A DNA stretch of 64,000 nucleotides from Burkholderia ambifaria AMMD (GCF_000203915.1 NC_008391.1:1736001-1800000), one strand, 5' to 3'; shown: positions 44,977-55,281, numbered from the stretch's first letter. Notes: generated by a model not told the origin, from the letters alone. A program made the numbers and translations.

Positions 44977-45813
44977 TCACCGCCCCGGATTCAGCGTCAG
45001 GTTCATGTGACGGTTCACATCCTTGTACAGCAGATATCGGAAACGCCCAGGGCCACCCGAATAGCACGCCTGCGGGCAGAACGCGCGCAGCCACATGAAG
45101 TCGCCCGCTTCCACCTCCACCCAGTCCTGGTTCAGGCGATAGACGGCCTTGCCTTCGAGCACGTACAGGCCGTGCTCCATCACGTGCGTCTCGGCGAACG
45201 GAATCACGCCGCCCGGCTCGAACGTCACGATGTTCACGTGCATGTCGTGACGCATGTCGCTCATGTCGACGAAGCGCGTCGTCACCCATGCGCCGTTGGT
45301 GCCCGGCATCGGGATCGGCTCGACGTCCTGCTCGTTGGTCACGAACGCTTCGGGCAGCGCAATGCCGTCGACGGCCTGGTAGTGCTTGCGCACCCAGTGG
45401 AAACGCACGGCGGCATCGCTGACGTTGTGCAGCGTCCAGTCCGCGCCCGGCGGAATGAACGCGTAGCCGCCCGGCTTCAGCGTGTGCTTGTTGCCCTGCA
45501 ACGTCAGCTCCGCCTCGCCTTCGACGACGAACAGCACGGCTTCGGCGTTCTTGTCCTGCTCGGGCTTGTCGCTGCCGCCGCCCGGGTTCACTTCGACGAT
45601 GTACTGCGAGAAGGTTTCGGCGAAACCCGACAGCGGACGCGCGATCACCCACAGGCGCGTGTTGGTCCAGAACGGCAGCCAGCTCGTGACGATGTCGCGC
45701 ATCACTCCCTTCGGAATGACCGCGTACGCCTCGGTGAACATCGCGCGATCGGTCAGCAGATCGGTCTGCGGCGGGTGGCCGCCATGCGGCGCGTAATACG
45801 TTGTCTTAGACAT
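44977..45813 (-). CDS. allE: (S)-ureidoglycine aminohydrolase
   Basis: A 278-residue bicupin enzyme that releases ammonia from (S)-ureidoglycine to give (S)-ureidoglycolate in purine/allantoin breakdown. Two cupin domains are visible: residues about 70-140 (AVLFVVEGEAELTLQGNKHTLKPGGYAFIPPG) and 190-260 (HVMEHGLYVLEGKAVYRLNQDWVEVEAGDFMWL), the second holding the metal-binding HxxEH-type residues. The N-terminus SKTTYYAPHGGHPPQTDLL is the family standard. No other allantoin genes are adjacent, although a purine permease is 30 kb away. Confidence 0.9.
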   Translation of the reverse strand: MSKTTYYAPHGGHPPQTDLLTDRAMFTEAYAVIPKGVMRDIVTSWLPFWTNTRLWVIARPLSGFAETFSQYIVEVNPGGGSDKPEQDKNAEAVLFVVEGEAELTLQGNKHTLKPGGYAFIPPGADWTLHNVSDAAVRFHWVRKHYQAVDGIALPEAFVTNEQDVEPIPMPGTNGAWVTTRFVDMSDMRHDMHVNIVTFEPGGVIPFAETHVMEHGLYVLEGKAVYRLNQDWVEVEAGDFMWLRAFCPQACYSGGPGRFRYLLYKDVNRHMNLTLNPGR

Positions 45814-46476
45814 AAAGCATCCAGGCAATGGGTTGGTCCGGCCCCGGGTCGCAACGGCCAAGCGCGGCACGCGCGTGGGGCGCGCATGCGGCGGCGGGAC
45901 ATCGTTGCCGGGGTGGCTTGAAAGCGCGGGCGCCTTCGTTCGGTCGGCCAGGCTTCGCGACGGGTCCGCCCGGTTCAGCGGGCGGGGCGACCCATGCTTG
46001 TGAGTCCGGCGGCCGGGCCGCGGACACTCGCGGTCATGCGGCGGGGCACGGGGGACGGCACGGTTCGATTCCGTACGCGAGCAGCGTTGACGATAGCGAA
46101 GTCGATTTCGATCGACCAATTAAATGTTGCGATGACATCCATTCGATTTCGCACTACCCGGTAGCGCCCGCGAGGGCCGGTGCACGCGTGTCGCGCGCGT
46201 TCGGTGCGTCAGGGAAATCCTGATCACGGACGAGCCGAGCCCCAGATTGCATGTCAATGCAACTGGCGATGTCGTCTATCAGCGGGAAAGGTACAGCGGG
46301 AGGGAATGTGCCAACCCGTCGAGCGGGGCCGGGCATGAACTGCGGAAGGGAATGAAGCCGCCGGTCTTGCCGGCGACGGCGGCCCGGCTGAGGCCGCCGG
46401 GCCGACTGTCGAATGGGATGCCGACGCGTCGCGCATGCCGGTGCGCAAGTCGCGCACCGTGCCGCGCCCGCGGCGA
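45814..46476. other. Gap of 660 bases upstream of allE
   Basis: No supported gene. The GC-rich half near allE shows no element; 46080-46150 is AT-richer (TCGACCAATTAAATG) and could be the allE promoter or regulator site. Frames open in the remainder have random-looking composition. Confidence 0.45.
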
Positions 46477-46914
46477 TCAGTCCCAGTCGCGGTGGTGGCG
46501 ATGCTTGCGGTGGCGATAGCCGCGATCGCCGTGATCGCGCTCGTACGAGCTGCGCGACATGTTGCCGCCCAGCGCCGCGCCTGCGCCACCGCCGACGGCC
46601 GCGCCCAGCAGGCCGCCCGTGCGGCCGCCCATTGCGTTGCCGGCTGCGGTACCCGCGCCGCCGCCGAGGGCGCCGCCGATGATTGCGCCGGTGCGCTCGC
46701 GACGGTTCGACGTCACTGCGCCGCCTGCGCCGCCGCCGATCGCGCCGCCGATGACGGAGCCGGTGCTGCCACCGACCGCGCCACCGACCGCTGCGCCGGC
46801 AACCCCGCCGAGCGCGCCGCCAAGGGCATTGTTCAGGTCACCGGCCATTGCCGGCAATGCGGTCGCGCCGGTCAGCACGGCGACGACGAGAGTGGGGGCA
46901 ATTTTCTTCCACAT
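46477..46914 (-). CDS. Glycine-zipper envelope protein
   Basis: A 145-residue exported protein. A signal peptide (KKIAPTLVVAVLTGATALPAMA) precedes repeated GGALGG/GGAVGG/GGAIGG units across residues 30-115, a glycine-zipper pattern that forms membrane-associated helices. The C-terminus is strongly basic and histidine-rich (DRGYRHRKHRHHRDWD), which could bind metal or anionic surfaces. The family is common in Burkholderia with no defined role. ATG 46914 is chosen because it begins the signal peptide. Confidence 0.75.
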   Translation of the reverse strand: MWKKIAPTLVVAVLTGATALPAMAGDLNNALGGALGGVAGAAVGGAVGGSTGSVIGGAIGGGAGGAVTSNRRERTGAIIGGALGGGAGTAAGNAMGGRTGGLLGAAVGGGAGAALGGNMSRSSYERDHGDRGYRHRKHRHHRDWD

Positions 46915-47282
46915 TCCCGTATTCTTCCTTGTTCGCAATCTGGTTATTGAAGGTCCGCTCGATACGACGATCTGAATCGATCGACGTGGAGACCAGCATT
47001 GTGCCGAATCCCGGACCAATTCATTTCAATGAGCTTGCGGCGAAGAATAGCACCGGTCGAGCCCCGTTGCAGTCGACATTCTCGTAACAAGTTGTTTACC
47101 GAAACGGGACTCGGAAAGGCTTGCCGAAATCGCCGCCAAGGCCCGCCGGTAAAGGCTCGCGCAACGAGCGAACGGTCGCGGGGACGGTACGGGAAGCGTC
47201 GACGGCGGGCGTTCGGACACAGGTGGCAACACATCGGTGCGCGCCGCGGGGCGCCAGTCGGTTTTCCGATGGTGAACGAGGG
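46915..47282. other. Gap upstream of glycine-zipper gene
   Basis: About 370 bases without a supported gene between two minus-strand genes. An AT-richer part near 46925-46985 probably contains the promoter of the glycine-zipper gene. Nothing else is recognisable. Confidence 0.45.
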
Positions 47283-47942
47283 TCAATACACGCCCGGAAG
47301 CAGCCGCCAGGTATGCGCGCAGTACGCGTCGTATTCGGCGCCGAACTGCGCGCGCAGCAGCGCTTCCTCGGAACGGATGCGCGCGACGAGCGGCACCATC
47401 GTTAGCGCGACGAGCAGCAGCCCGACGCCCGATCGGAACGCGAACGCCCAGCCGAGCGCATTCACGATCAGGCCGAGATAGCTCGGATTTCGGATCCTGC
47501 GATAGATGCCGTCCGTGACCAGCGTGTGGCCCGGCTGGATCGCGACCAGCCCGCTGAAGCGCTTGCCGAGCACGAACACGGGCCAGAGGCGCAGCATGCC
47601 GCCGGCGACATACAGCACCACGCCGATCCACCGCACCGTATCGCCGCCGAAGGTCCACACGTCGAGCCGGTCGGTCAGCGCGGGCACATAAGCAAGCAGA
47701 AACCCGCTGGCCGCGAAGGCCGGAAGCACCCAGCGGTTGTCGCGGTCCTCGCGTTCGCCGGCGTTCAGGTTGCCTTCGGTCAACAACGCGGCGGCGGCCA
47801 GCGCGAGCGTCGCGACGGCGATGACGGTCAGTTGCGGGTGCGAAAAGAAGGCGGCGAACCCGCCGATGCCGAGCACGGCGAGCCCGAGGTAGACGAGCGC
47901 GGACACGCTCGACACGATTGCGACCTTGCGCGTAACGGCCAT
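47283..47942 (-). CDS. Isoprenylcysteine carboxyl methyltransferase-like membrane protein
   Basis: A 219-residue membrane protein with five or six predicted transmembrane helices. The C-terminal region carries the ICMT/PEMT methyltransferase pattern: GHTLVTDGIYRRIRNPSYLG, then EEALLRAQFGAEYDAYCAHTWRLLPG. Bacterial members are SAM-dependent methyltransferases of uncertain substrate; isoprenylated cysteines are absent in bacteria. It appears monocistronic. Confidence 0.83.
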   Translation of the reverse strand: MAVTRKVAIVSSVSALVYLGLAVLGIGGFAAFFSHPQLTVIAVATLALAAAALLTEGNLNAGEREDRDNRWVLPAFAASGFLLAYVPALTDRLDVWTFGGDTVRWIGVVLYVAGGMLRLWPVFVLGKRFSGLVAIQPGHTLVTDGIYRRIRNPSYLGLIVNALGWAFAFRSGVGLLLVALTMVPLVARIRSEEALLRAQFGAEYDAYCAHTWRLLPGVY

Positions 47943-48117
47943 GGCTGCCTCGCCGGGGTGGGTTTTCCTGTGAAGTATAGGAACCCGGGCGGCCGATGCG
48001 CACGCGCGCCGTCATGCGGCGCGCGGAACGTTGTTGCAAGAAGCGGCGAGCCGGCGTCGGCCGTCGCTGCCGATCGACGTGATCGACGTGCGGGGCAGCC
48101 CCGCGCCCGCCGGCTGG

Positions 48118-48282
48118 TCAGCGAATGCGGAAGTGGCCGCCGATCCCGACGCTGACGGGCGGTGCGTAGTACGCGGGCGCATAGCCGTAGTAGACCGGCG
48201 CGGGTGCGTAGCCGTAAGGCGGCGCGACGTAGCAGCCGGACAGGCCGGCGATCAGCGCAAACGTGATGAGAATTTTGTACAT
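48118..48282 (-). CDS. Small tyrosine-rich lipoprotein
   Basis: A 54-residue protein with lipobox LSGC (cysteine 17) and a mature part of repeated Tyr-Pro-Ala motifs (VAPPYGYAPAPVYYGYAPAYY). Small YxP-rich lipoproteins of this kind are frequent in Burkholderia and of unknown function. It ends in a short tail HFRIR. Confidence 0.68.
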   Translation of the reverse strand: MYKILITFALIAGLSGCYVAPPYGYAPAPVYYGYAPAYYAPPVSVGIGGHFRIR

Positions 48283-48514
48283 GGCTCGATTCCCGGCGAA
48301 GAGGACACATTGCATCTCGCGACGGCCGACACGACGGCGCGATCCGACGTTCCTGTCGCTCGATACGGCAATGCGCGGAGTCTAGCGCCGGGGCCGGCGG
48401 GACGAGTTTCGCGACCGGTTACACGTGTTACGTCGCGTGACCGCTGAAACAGGTGCGTGCGGCGCGACAGCCCACGGGCACTGGCGCCGCCCCGCATGAC
48501 GAGCCCGACACGCG

Positions 48515-48934
48515 TTACACGAAACGTTCGCGGATGCGCTGCGCGACCGATTCGAGCGCGGCCGCGTCGGCAATGTCGCGCGCATGCAGCCGCAGCTCGA
48601 CACCTTCCCAGCGCGGGATCACGTGGAAATGCACGTGCGGGACCGTCTGGCCCGCCGCCGCGCCGTTGAACTGGCCGATGAACACGCCGTCCGGCCCGAG
48701 CGCCGCGCGCACGGCCGCCGCGACGCGCTGCGTCATCCGGATGCCGGCCGCGGCCGCATCGCCGGACAGCTCGAAGATCTGCGCGGCCGGCTCCTTCGGG
48801 ATCACGAGCACGTGACCGTCGGCCTGCGGCATGAGATCCATGATCGCGAGGGTTGCGTCGTCTTCGGCGACCTTCACGCACGGCAGTTCGCCGCGCAGGA
48901 TTCTGGCGAACGGGTTGTTGTTGTCGTAGGACAT
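48515..48934 (-). CDS. HIT-family nucleotide hydrolase
   Basis: A 139-residue HIT protein with the catalytic triad HVHFH (His100, 102, 104) after QTVP, and an N-terminal FARILRGELPCVKVAEDD typical of Hint/HinT-like phosphoramidases that hydrolyse AMP-lysine or similar adducts. It is single-domain, cytosolic and of normal length. ATG 48934 begins the conserved MSYDNNNPFARIL; the upstream open frame is unconserved. Confidence 0.88.
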   Translation of the reverse strand: MSYDNNNPFARILRGELPCVKVAEDDATLAIMDLMPQADGHVLVIPKEPAAQIFELSGDAAAAGIRMTQRVAAAVRAALGPDGVFIGQFNGAAAGQTVPHVHFHVIPRWEGVELRLHARDIADAAALESVAQRIRERFV

Positions 48935-49198
48935 GGCGTTTTCCGATTGTTCGATGGGCGGTTTGACTGGGAACGATGCCGGACGATTATCGGCCGACGG
49001 CCGGTCGGATTTCAACTTGTCGGCGCGAACCTGCGCGTTCGACATATGCGACACACGCGATTCGCATACGCCGGCCAGCATATCGCCCGAGCGACGCCGC
49101 CCCCGGCGTCGTCACTCCCCCGCGATTGCCACCGCTTGCCCGAACCTGCGACACTGCCGGATCGTTGCCGGCCGGCACGCCACCGAGGACGCTCGCGC

Positions 49199-50602
49199 AT
49201 GACGATCCCCTTCAAATCGCTGATCCTGCGCGGCGTCGCAATCGCGCTCGTCGCCGCGCTCGGCTACACCGGCTACATGCTGTCGCGGCTCGCTCCGATC
49301 GCGACGGGCTATGCGGCGAAGGCGCTGTGTTCCGGCGTGTTCGTGTCTGGCCGTCCGGCAGCATCGGTGATCGACGTCGACATCATGGCCGGCGTGCATC
49401 CGCTGCTGAAACTGGTGCGCCCGTCACTCGATCCCGAGCATCACCGCGCGGTCGCGACGTTCGCCGGTTTCGCGCGACGCGAGGCGGATTTCCGGCCCGG
49501 GCTCGGCTGCACGCTCGCGCTCGGGCCGTCGCCCGGCATGCTACCGGCCTCGCTGCCGCCCGTCGCCGATCCCCCATCCGTGAACGATGCCGCGCCGGCC
49601 GCACCGCCCGCCGGCATCGACGCACGCAAGCTGCACATCGCGCTCGACCGCGCGTTCGACGAACCCGATCCGGCGCGGCCGCGGCGCACCCGTGCCGTCG
49701 TCGTGATGTGGCGCGGCCACGTGATCGCCGAACGCTACGCACCGGGCTTCACGGCCGACACGCCGCTGCCCGGCTGGTCGATGACGAAGACCGTGACGGC
49801 CGCGCTGGCCGGCGTGCTCGTCGCGCAGCACAAGCTGTCGGCGGATGCGTCGGCGCTGCTGCCCGAATGGCGCGCCAGCGGCGATGCACGCGCGGCGATC
49901 ACGCTCGACGAGCTGCTGCGGATGACGAGCGGCCTGGAATTCAACGAAGACTATGACGACCCGCTGTCCGACGTCGCCGTGATGCTGTTCACGCAGCCCG
50001 ACACCGCGCGCTTCGCGTCGGCCAAGCCGCTCGTCGCGCAGCCCGGCACGCAGTGGTACTACTCGAGCGGCACGAGCGCGATCGTCGCGCGCGTGATGCG
50101 CGAAGCGCTGGGCGGCACCGAGGCCGACTACCTCGCGTTTCCGCGCCGTGCGCTGTTTGAGCCGCTCGGGATGCACAGCGCCGTGTTCGAGCCCGATGCG
50201 GCCGGCACGCTCGGCAGCCCGTCTTATTTGTATGCGAGTGCGCACGACTGGGCGCGCTTCGGGCAGCTTCTGCTGCAGGACGGGGTGTGGAACGGGCAGC
50301 GGCTGCTGCCGGAAGGCTGGGTGCGCTACCTGACGCGCGCGACGCCGCAATCAACGCACCAGGAATTCGGCGCGCATCTTTGGGTGAAGGTGCCGGAGCC
50401 GTTCAACGATCGCGATCCGCATGCGAGCGCGATGCCCGCCGACGCGTTTCATGCGGTCGGTCATGAAGGCCAGTTCGTGAGCGTGGTGCCGAGCCGCGAG
50501 CTGGTGGTCGTGCGGCTCGGGTTGTCGCGGCCGGAATCGGCGTGGAACCACGAAGCGTTTCTCGCGCGCGTGCTCGACGCCGTACCGGCATCCGGCTCGT
50601 GA
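49199..50602 (+). CDS. Membrane-anchored serine hydrolase (beta-lactamase/DD-peptidase fold)
   Basis: A 467-residue protein with an N-terminal transmembrane anchor (ILRGVAIALVAALGYTGYML) and a class C beta-lactamase-like domain. The nucleophile motif SMTK gives Ser194 and Lys197, and YSS in YYSSGTSAI is the YxN-type element; HEGQFV near the C-terminus replaces the KTG box, as in esterase EstB-like and 6-aminohexanoate hydrolase-like proteins. A proline-rich spacer precedes the domain. Likely periplasmic esterase or amidase; true beta-lactamase activity is doubtful. Confidence 0.83.
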   Translation: MTIPFKSLILRGVAIALVAALGYTGYMLSRLAPIATGYAAKALCSGVFVSGRPAASVIDVDIMAGVHPLLKLVRPSLDPEHHRAVATFAGFARREADFRPGLGCTLALGPSPGMLPASLPPVADPPSVNDAAPAAPPAGIDARKLHIALDRAFDEPDPARPRRTRAVVVMWRGHVIAERYAPGFTADTPLPGWSMTKTVTAALAGVLVAQHKLSADASALLPEWRASGDARAAITLDELLRMTSGLEFNEDYDDPLSDVAVMLFTQPDTARFASAKPLVAQPGTQWYYSSGTSAIVARVMREALGGTEADYLAFPRRALFEPLGMHSAVFEPDAAGTLGSPSYLYASAHDWARFGQLLLQDGVWNGQRLLPEGWVRYLTRATPQSTHQEFGAHLWVKVPEPFNDRDPHASAMPADAFHAVGHEGQFVSVVPSRELVVVRLGLSRPESAWNHEAFLARVLDAVPASGS

Positions 50603-50676
50603 CCCGACCTGACGTGACGTGACGCGGCGGCGGCGGCCACACCACCCCGCCCGCTCCGCGCGCGACTTGCGACGCG

Positions 50677-51372
<696 letters not shown>

Positions 51373-51440
51373 TTATACACGAGCGCGCGTAAATCGACAG
51401 GGCCGCACGCGAGATCGGCGTTCGCGGCCCGCCGCACCGC

Positions 51441-51911
51441 TTACATCGGCTTGAGCACCATCAGGAAATAGACCGTCAGCATCGCGAAGAACGCCGGATA
51501 GCCGAGCAGCTCCCAGCGCTTCGCATAGCGCCAGTAGCGCGCCGGCAGCGTGGCTTCGCCGTTCGCATGCGCGAGGTTCGCCAACGCGGCCAGCTCGATC
51601 TGCAGCCACACGACCGGCAGCCAGCACGCGCCCGCGATCGCATACAGCACGATCGACGCGACGAGCCACGGCGTATGCCACGGCCAGCCGGCCGTATGCG
51701 CGAGCCACAGCCCGGACGCCGGCTGGAAGATCACGGCCGGTGTCGTGAACCACCAGTCCGCGCGCACCACGAGCCGCGACACGGCCGCGATCGCGGGCAC
51801 CGACCGCGTGCGGTTCGCGAAGAACAGGTAAAACGCGGTGCCGAAGCCCGTGCCGACCATCAGCACGGAAGACAGGATGTGAAGCGCCTTGATGACGAGA
51901 TAGGTATTCAT
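51441..51911 (-). CDS. DUF2269-family membrane protein
   Basis: A 156-residue protein with four predicted transmembrane helices. YLVIKALHILSSVLMVGTGFGTAFYL and WWFTTPAVIFQPASGLWLA are typical of DUF2269 integral membrane proteins. Its start overlaps the stop of the upstream SDR/DoxX gene by four bases, so the two are translated as a unit under the GbsR/MarR-type regulator. Function is unknown. Confidence 0.82.
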   Translation of the reverse strand: MNTYLVIKALHILSSVLMVGTGFGTAFYLFFANRTRSVPAIAAVSRLVVRADWWFTTPAVIFQPASGLWLAHTAGWPWHTPWLVASIVLYAIAGACWLPVVWLQIELAALANLAHANGEATLPARYWRYAKRWELLGYPAFFAMLTVYFLMVLKPM

Positions 51912-53161
51912 GGTCGTTCTTCTTCTGAAAACAGGATCAACAGGATCGCGAGAATCGGCACGTTCTTGATCACCGGGCCGAACGGTTCGGCCAGCAGGCC
52001 GGGCATCGTGACCGCGATGACGGCCGAATACGCGACGATGAGCACACCTTGCGCGGCCCACAGACGGCGGGACGGCGCAGCGATGGTCGCCACCCCTAAC
52101 GCGAAGTCCAGCGCGCAGGCGGCGTAAAGGGCGATCAGCGCGGGCAGCCCGGTGAGGTGTGCGCGGGCGAGCATCGCAAGGCTGTCGCTCTGCGGGTGGA
52201 CGAACGCGCTCACGATGGCCGTCCAGATCCACACGATCGCAAGCGCGCCGACCAGCAGCGGCCGCCGCCACATCGCGAGCGCGTCGCGGCGCAGCGCGAG
52301 CGCGTCGGCGCCGATGAAACTGCGCAGGCCGCGCGGCGGCCGGCCGAGCACGGCCGCCAACGCCGCGGGATCGCCGGTGTTGCCGCCGCGCAGCATCGTC
52401 CATGTATCGCGGGTCAGCATCGCGCCCGGCAGCGTGCCGACCAGCGCGGCCGCCGCACCGACGAGCGGGCCCGGCAGCGCAATGCGGGCTGCCGGCGGGA
52501 AGCCCAGCGCGGCGCGATAGCCGCTCAGCATCTCGCGGTATTCGACTTCATCAGCGCCGACCGCGTCGATGACCGAATTGCCGGCCGCCGGCGAAACGAC
52601 GAGTCGCGCGACGAGTTCGGCGAGATCGTCGACGTGCACCGGGCGCAGCCGTTGATGGCCGCCTTCCGGCAACGCGTGCACGGGCAGGCTCGCGAGCATC
52701 CGGAAGAACCGTGCCGACGTGCCGGCCGCGCCGTAGACGAGCGCGGGCCGCACGATCCGGTAGTCGAGCGGCAGCGTCTGCAGAAAGGTGTCGGCTGCGT
52801 ACTTGCTGGCGAAATACGGCGTGTCGCCGCGCTCGACGCCCAGCGCCGAGATCTGGATCACGCGCCGCACGCGGGCGCGGCTGCATGCGGTGAAGAGCGC
52901 GCAGGGCGCCGCGCGATGCACGGTGTCGAGCGTCGCGTCGCGCCGGTCGGTGAGGATCCCGACCGCATTGATCACGACGTCGACGCCGTCCAGCCGGGCC
53001 AGCCACGCGTCGGGGTCGACGTCCGTCGCGAAGTCGATCGCGACATCGTGCGGGCCCACCGCATGCCGCACGCCGCGCAGCACGCGATGGCCGCCGGCTT
53101 CCAGCCGCGCGCACAACGCCCGCCCGATGAACCCGTTCGCGCCGCAGACGAGGATGTTCAT
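51908..53161 (-). CDS. SDR (NAD-dependent epimerase-like) fused to DoxX-like membrane domain
   Basis: A 417-residue two-part protein. Residues 1-230 are an atypical SDR with the start NILVCGANGFIGRALCARL (GxxGxxG) and a YFASKYAAD active-site segment. Residues about 285-410 contain four transmembrane helices resembling DoxX/SDR-linked DUFs (VGALAIVWIWTAIVSAFVHP). GGAG lies before ATG 53161. Such fusions are common in proteobacteria beside DUF2269 genes. The hydrophobic tail places the oxidoreductase at the inner membrane, perhaps acting on a quinone or lipid. Confidence 0.83.
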   Translation of the reverse strand: MNILVCGANGFIGRALCARLEAGGHRVLRGVRHAVGPHDVAIDFATDVDPDAWLARLDGVDVVINAVGILTDRRDATLDTVHRAAPCALFTACSRARVRRVIQISALGVERGDTPYFASKYAADTFLQTLPLDYRIVRPALVYGAAGTSARFFRMLASLPVHALPEGGHQRLRPVHVDDLAELVARLVVSPAAGNSVIDAVGADEVEYREMLSGYRAALGFPPAARIALPGPLVGAAAALVGTLPGAMLTRDTWTMLRGGNTGDPAALAAVLGRPPRGLRSFIGADALALRRDALAMWRRPLLVGALAIVWIWTAIVSAFVHPQSDSLAMLARAHLTGLPALIALYAACALDFALGVATIAAPSRRLWAAQGVLIVAYSAVIAVTMPGLLAEPFGPVIKNVPILAILLILFSEEERP

Positions 53162-53233
53162 GTCGCACTCCACGGTGCGGCATGCCGGCGGATCGACAGC
53201 AGGGCCTCGTTCATTTTCATCCTCTATTTACTG

Positions 53234-53257
53234 TTGTTTCTGTAATGACAGAAACAA
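53234..53257. promoter_or_regulatory. Operator upstream of SDR-DoxX gene
   Basis: Arms TTGTTTCTG and CAGAAACAA are perfectly complementary around a six-base centre. The half-site (TT[GA]TTTCTG) recurs at 53859-53884. It lies 73 bases upstream of the SDR-DoxX start. Confidence 0.75.
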
Positions 53258-53302
53258 TGCCTTCAAAAAAAGCGGGCTGCGCGCCCGCACTTCCGATACC
53301 GC

Positions 53303-53836
53303 TTACTTCGACGACTTGCGCCTGACCGTCTGGCTGATCTTCGCGCCGATCCCGAGCGCCTTCATCAGCGTGTCGGGTTTGAGCCGCAGCATCTCGTCCG
53401 ACCAGGTGGTGAGCGTCTCGACGAACTGCAGCGTGTCGCGGATGCGCTGTTCGGTCTCGCGGCTTTCGTCGGCGATCTCGGGGCTCGTCAGGCAATCGCG
53501 CAGCACCGTGAGCGTCGGTTCGATCTCGCGCTGCCGCCGCCCTTCGACGATCAGCTTGAACAGTTCCCAGATGTCGGTCGACGTCTCGAAATGGTCGCGG
53601 CGATCGCCCAGCACGTGCACGACCTTCGCGAGCCGCCACGCCTGCAGCTCCTTCAGGCTCGTGCTGACGTTGGAGCGCGCGACGTTGAGCGTCTCGGCGA
53701 TCTCGTCGGCGGCGACCGGCCGCCCGGCCAGGTACAGCAGCGCGTGAATCTGCGAGACAGTGCGGTTGACGCCCCATCGCGAGCCCATTTCGCCCCAGTG
53801 GAGAATGAATCGTTCGGCAATCGGTGTGAGTTCCAT
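53303..53836 (-). CDS. GbsR/MarR-family transcriptional regulator
   Basis: A 177-residue regulator. ERFILHWGEMGSRWGVNRTVSQIHALLYL at the start and a winged helix-turn-helix (VAADEIAETLNVARSNVSTSLKELQAWRL, residues about 40-70) match the GbsR-type MarR-like family, with a helical C-terminal dimerisation part. ATG 53836 begins the conserved sequence. It precedes the SDR-DoxX and DUF2269 genes on the same strand, and palindromes of the same half-site lie upstream of both this gene and the SDR gene, so it probably represses itself and this pair. Confidence 0.84.
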   Translation of the reverse strand: MELTPIAERFILHWGEMGSRWGVNRTVSQIHALLYLAGRPVAADEIAETLNVARSNVSTSLKELQAWRLAKVVHVLGDRRDHFETSTDIWELFKLIVEGRRQREIEPTLTVLRDCLTSPEIADESRETEQRIRDTLQFVETLTTWSDEMLRLKPDTLMKALGIGAKISQTVRRKSSK

Positions 53837-53858
53837 GTCGGGAAATTTAGTTTTTTCA

Positions 53859-53884
53859 GTTATTTCTGTCAAGAGAGAAATAAC
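53859..53884. promoter_or_regulatory. Operator upstream of GbsR/MarR gene
   Basis: Arms GTTATTTCT and AGAAATAAC enclose an eight-base centre that is itself largely symmetric. The half-site matches 53234-53257. It lies 23 bases upstream of the regulator start and could also affect the divergent fabV promoter. Confidence 0.76.
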
Positions 53885-54041
53885 TGGCGGCGCCGCGAAT
53901 CGCCGTGGCGGCGGCTCGACCCCGGGACGATCGCGACTGCGGTCACCGCCCGCCTTTCCCGCCGTGGCCGCCCGCTTCCATTACAATGCGCGGGATTTTT
54001 CCGATTTCAGGCCGTCCGCGCCTTTCTGACTAGAGGTTTCC

Positions 54042-55244
54042 ATGATCATCAAACCGCGCGTGCGTGGCTTCATCTGCGTGACGACTCATCCGGTCGGCTG
54101 CGAAGCCAACGTCAAGGAACAGATCGACTACGTGACTTCGCATGGCCCGATCGCCAACGGCCCGAAGAAGGTGCTCGTGATCGGCGCGTCGACCGGCTAC
54201 GGCCTCGCCGCCCGGATCTCGGCCGCATTCGGCTCGGGCGCGGACACGCTGGGCGTGTTCTTCGAGCGCGCCGGCAGCGAAACGAAGCCGGGCACCGCCG
54301 GCTGGTACAACAGCGCCGCGTTCGAGAAATTCGCCGCCGAAAAGGGGCTGTATGCGCGCAGCATCAACGGCGACGCATTCTCCGACAAGGTGAAGCAGGT
54401 CACGATCGACACCATCAAGCAGGATCTCGGCAAGGTCGACCTGGTCGTCTACAGCCTCGCGGCGCCGCGCCGCACGCATCCGAAGACGGGCGAAACGATC
54501 AGCTCGACGCTGAAGCCGGTCGGCAAAGCAGTTACGTTCCGCGGCCTCGACACCGACAAGGAAGTGATCCGCGAAGTCTCGCTCGAGCCGGCGACGCAGG
54601 AAGAGATCGACGGCACCGTCGCCGTGATGGGCGGCGAGGACTGGCAGATGTGGATCGACGCGCTCGATGAGGCCGGCGTGCTGGCCGACGGCGCGAAGAC
54701 GACCGCGTTCACGTATCTCGGCGAGCAGATCACGCACGACATCTACTGGAACGGCTCGATCGGCGAAGCGAAGAAGGATCTCGACAAGAAGGTGCTGTCG
54801 ATCCGCGACAAGCTGGCCGCGCACGGCGGCGATGCGCGCGTGTCGGTGCTGAAGGCCGTCGTCACGCAGGCGAGCTCGGCGATTCCGATGATGCCGCTCT
54901 ACCTGTCGCTGCTGTTCAAGGTGATGAAGGAACAGGGCACGCACGAAGGCTGCATCGAGCAGGTGTACGGGCTCCTGAAGGACAGCCTGTACGGCGCGAC
55001 GCCGCACGTCGACGAAGAAGGCCGTCTGCGCGCGGACTACAAGGAGCTCGATCCGCAAGTGCAGGGCAAGGTCGTCGCGATGTGGGACAAGGTCACAAAC
55101 GAGAACCTGTACGAGATGACCGACTTCGCCGGCTACAAGACCGAATTCCTGCGTCTGTTCGGCTTCGAGATCGCCGGCGTCGACTATGACGCGGACGTGA
55201 ACCCGGACGTGAAGATCCCCGGCATCATCGATACCACGGTCTGA
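54042..55244 (+). CDS. fabV: Enoyl-[acyl-carrier-protein] reductase FabV
   Basis: A 400-residue NAD(P)H-dependent enoyl-ACP/trans-2-enoyl-CoA reductase that completes the fatty-acid elongation cycle. The start [19 protein letters not shown], the cofactor segment [13 protein letters not shown] (43-55) and the catalytic pair Tyr235-x8-Lys244 (in [10 protein letters not shown]) are definitive for FabV. FabV enzymes are insensitive to triclosan, unlike FabI, and confer tolerance. It is divergent from the GbsR/MarR gene. Confidence 0.94.
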   Translation: MIIKPRVRGFICVTTHPVGCEANVKEQIDYVTSHGPIANGPKKVLVIGASTGYGLAARISAAFGSGADTLGVFFERAGSETKPGTAGWYNSAAFEKFAAEKGLYARSINGDAFSDKVKQVTIDTIKQDLGKVDLVVYSLAAPRRTHPKTGETISSTLKPVGKAVTFRGLDTDKEVIREVSLEPATQEEIDGTVAVMGGEDWQMWIDALDEAGVLADGAKTTAFTYLGEQITHDIYWNGSIGEAKKDLDKKVLSIRDKLAAHGGDARVSVLKAVVTQASSAIPMMPLYLSLLFKVMKEQGTHEGCIEQVYGLLKDSLYGATPHVDEEGRLRADYKELDPQVQGKVVAMWDKVTNENLYEMTDFAGYKTEFLRLFGFEIAGVDYDADVNPDVKIPGIIDTTV

Positions 55245-55251
55245 CGACCAC

Positions 55252-55281
55252 GCCCGCCGCGTGCATGGGCGCACGGCGGGC
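55252..55281. terminator. Hairpin after fabV, possibly bidirectional
   Basis: Arms GCCCGCCG(C)GTGC and GCAC(G)GCGGGC form a stable stem between the fabV stop and the convergent SDR stop. T-richness after the stem is slight (TGCCTTT), so it may work as a shared weak terminator. Confidence 0.5.

Noticed and set aside
44977..46119. Longer minus-strand start for allE adding about 100 residues
   Set aside because: The added N-terminus is low-complexity and absent from the family; ATG 45813 begins the conserved SKTTYYAPHGG.
49199..50602. True class C beta-lactamase
   Set aside because: SMTK and YSS are present but the KTG box is replaced by HEGQFV, which fits esterase/amidase relatives better.
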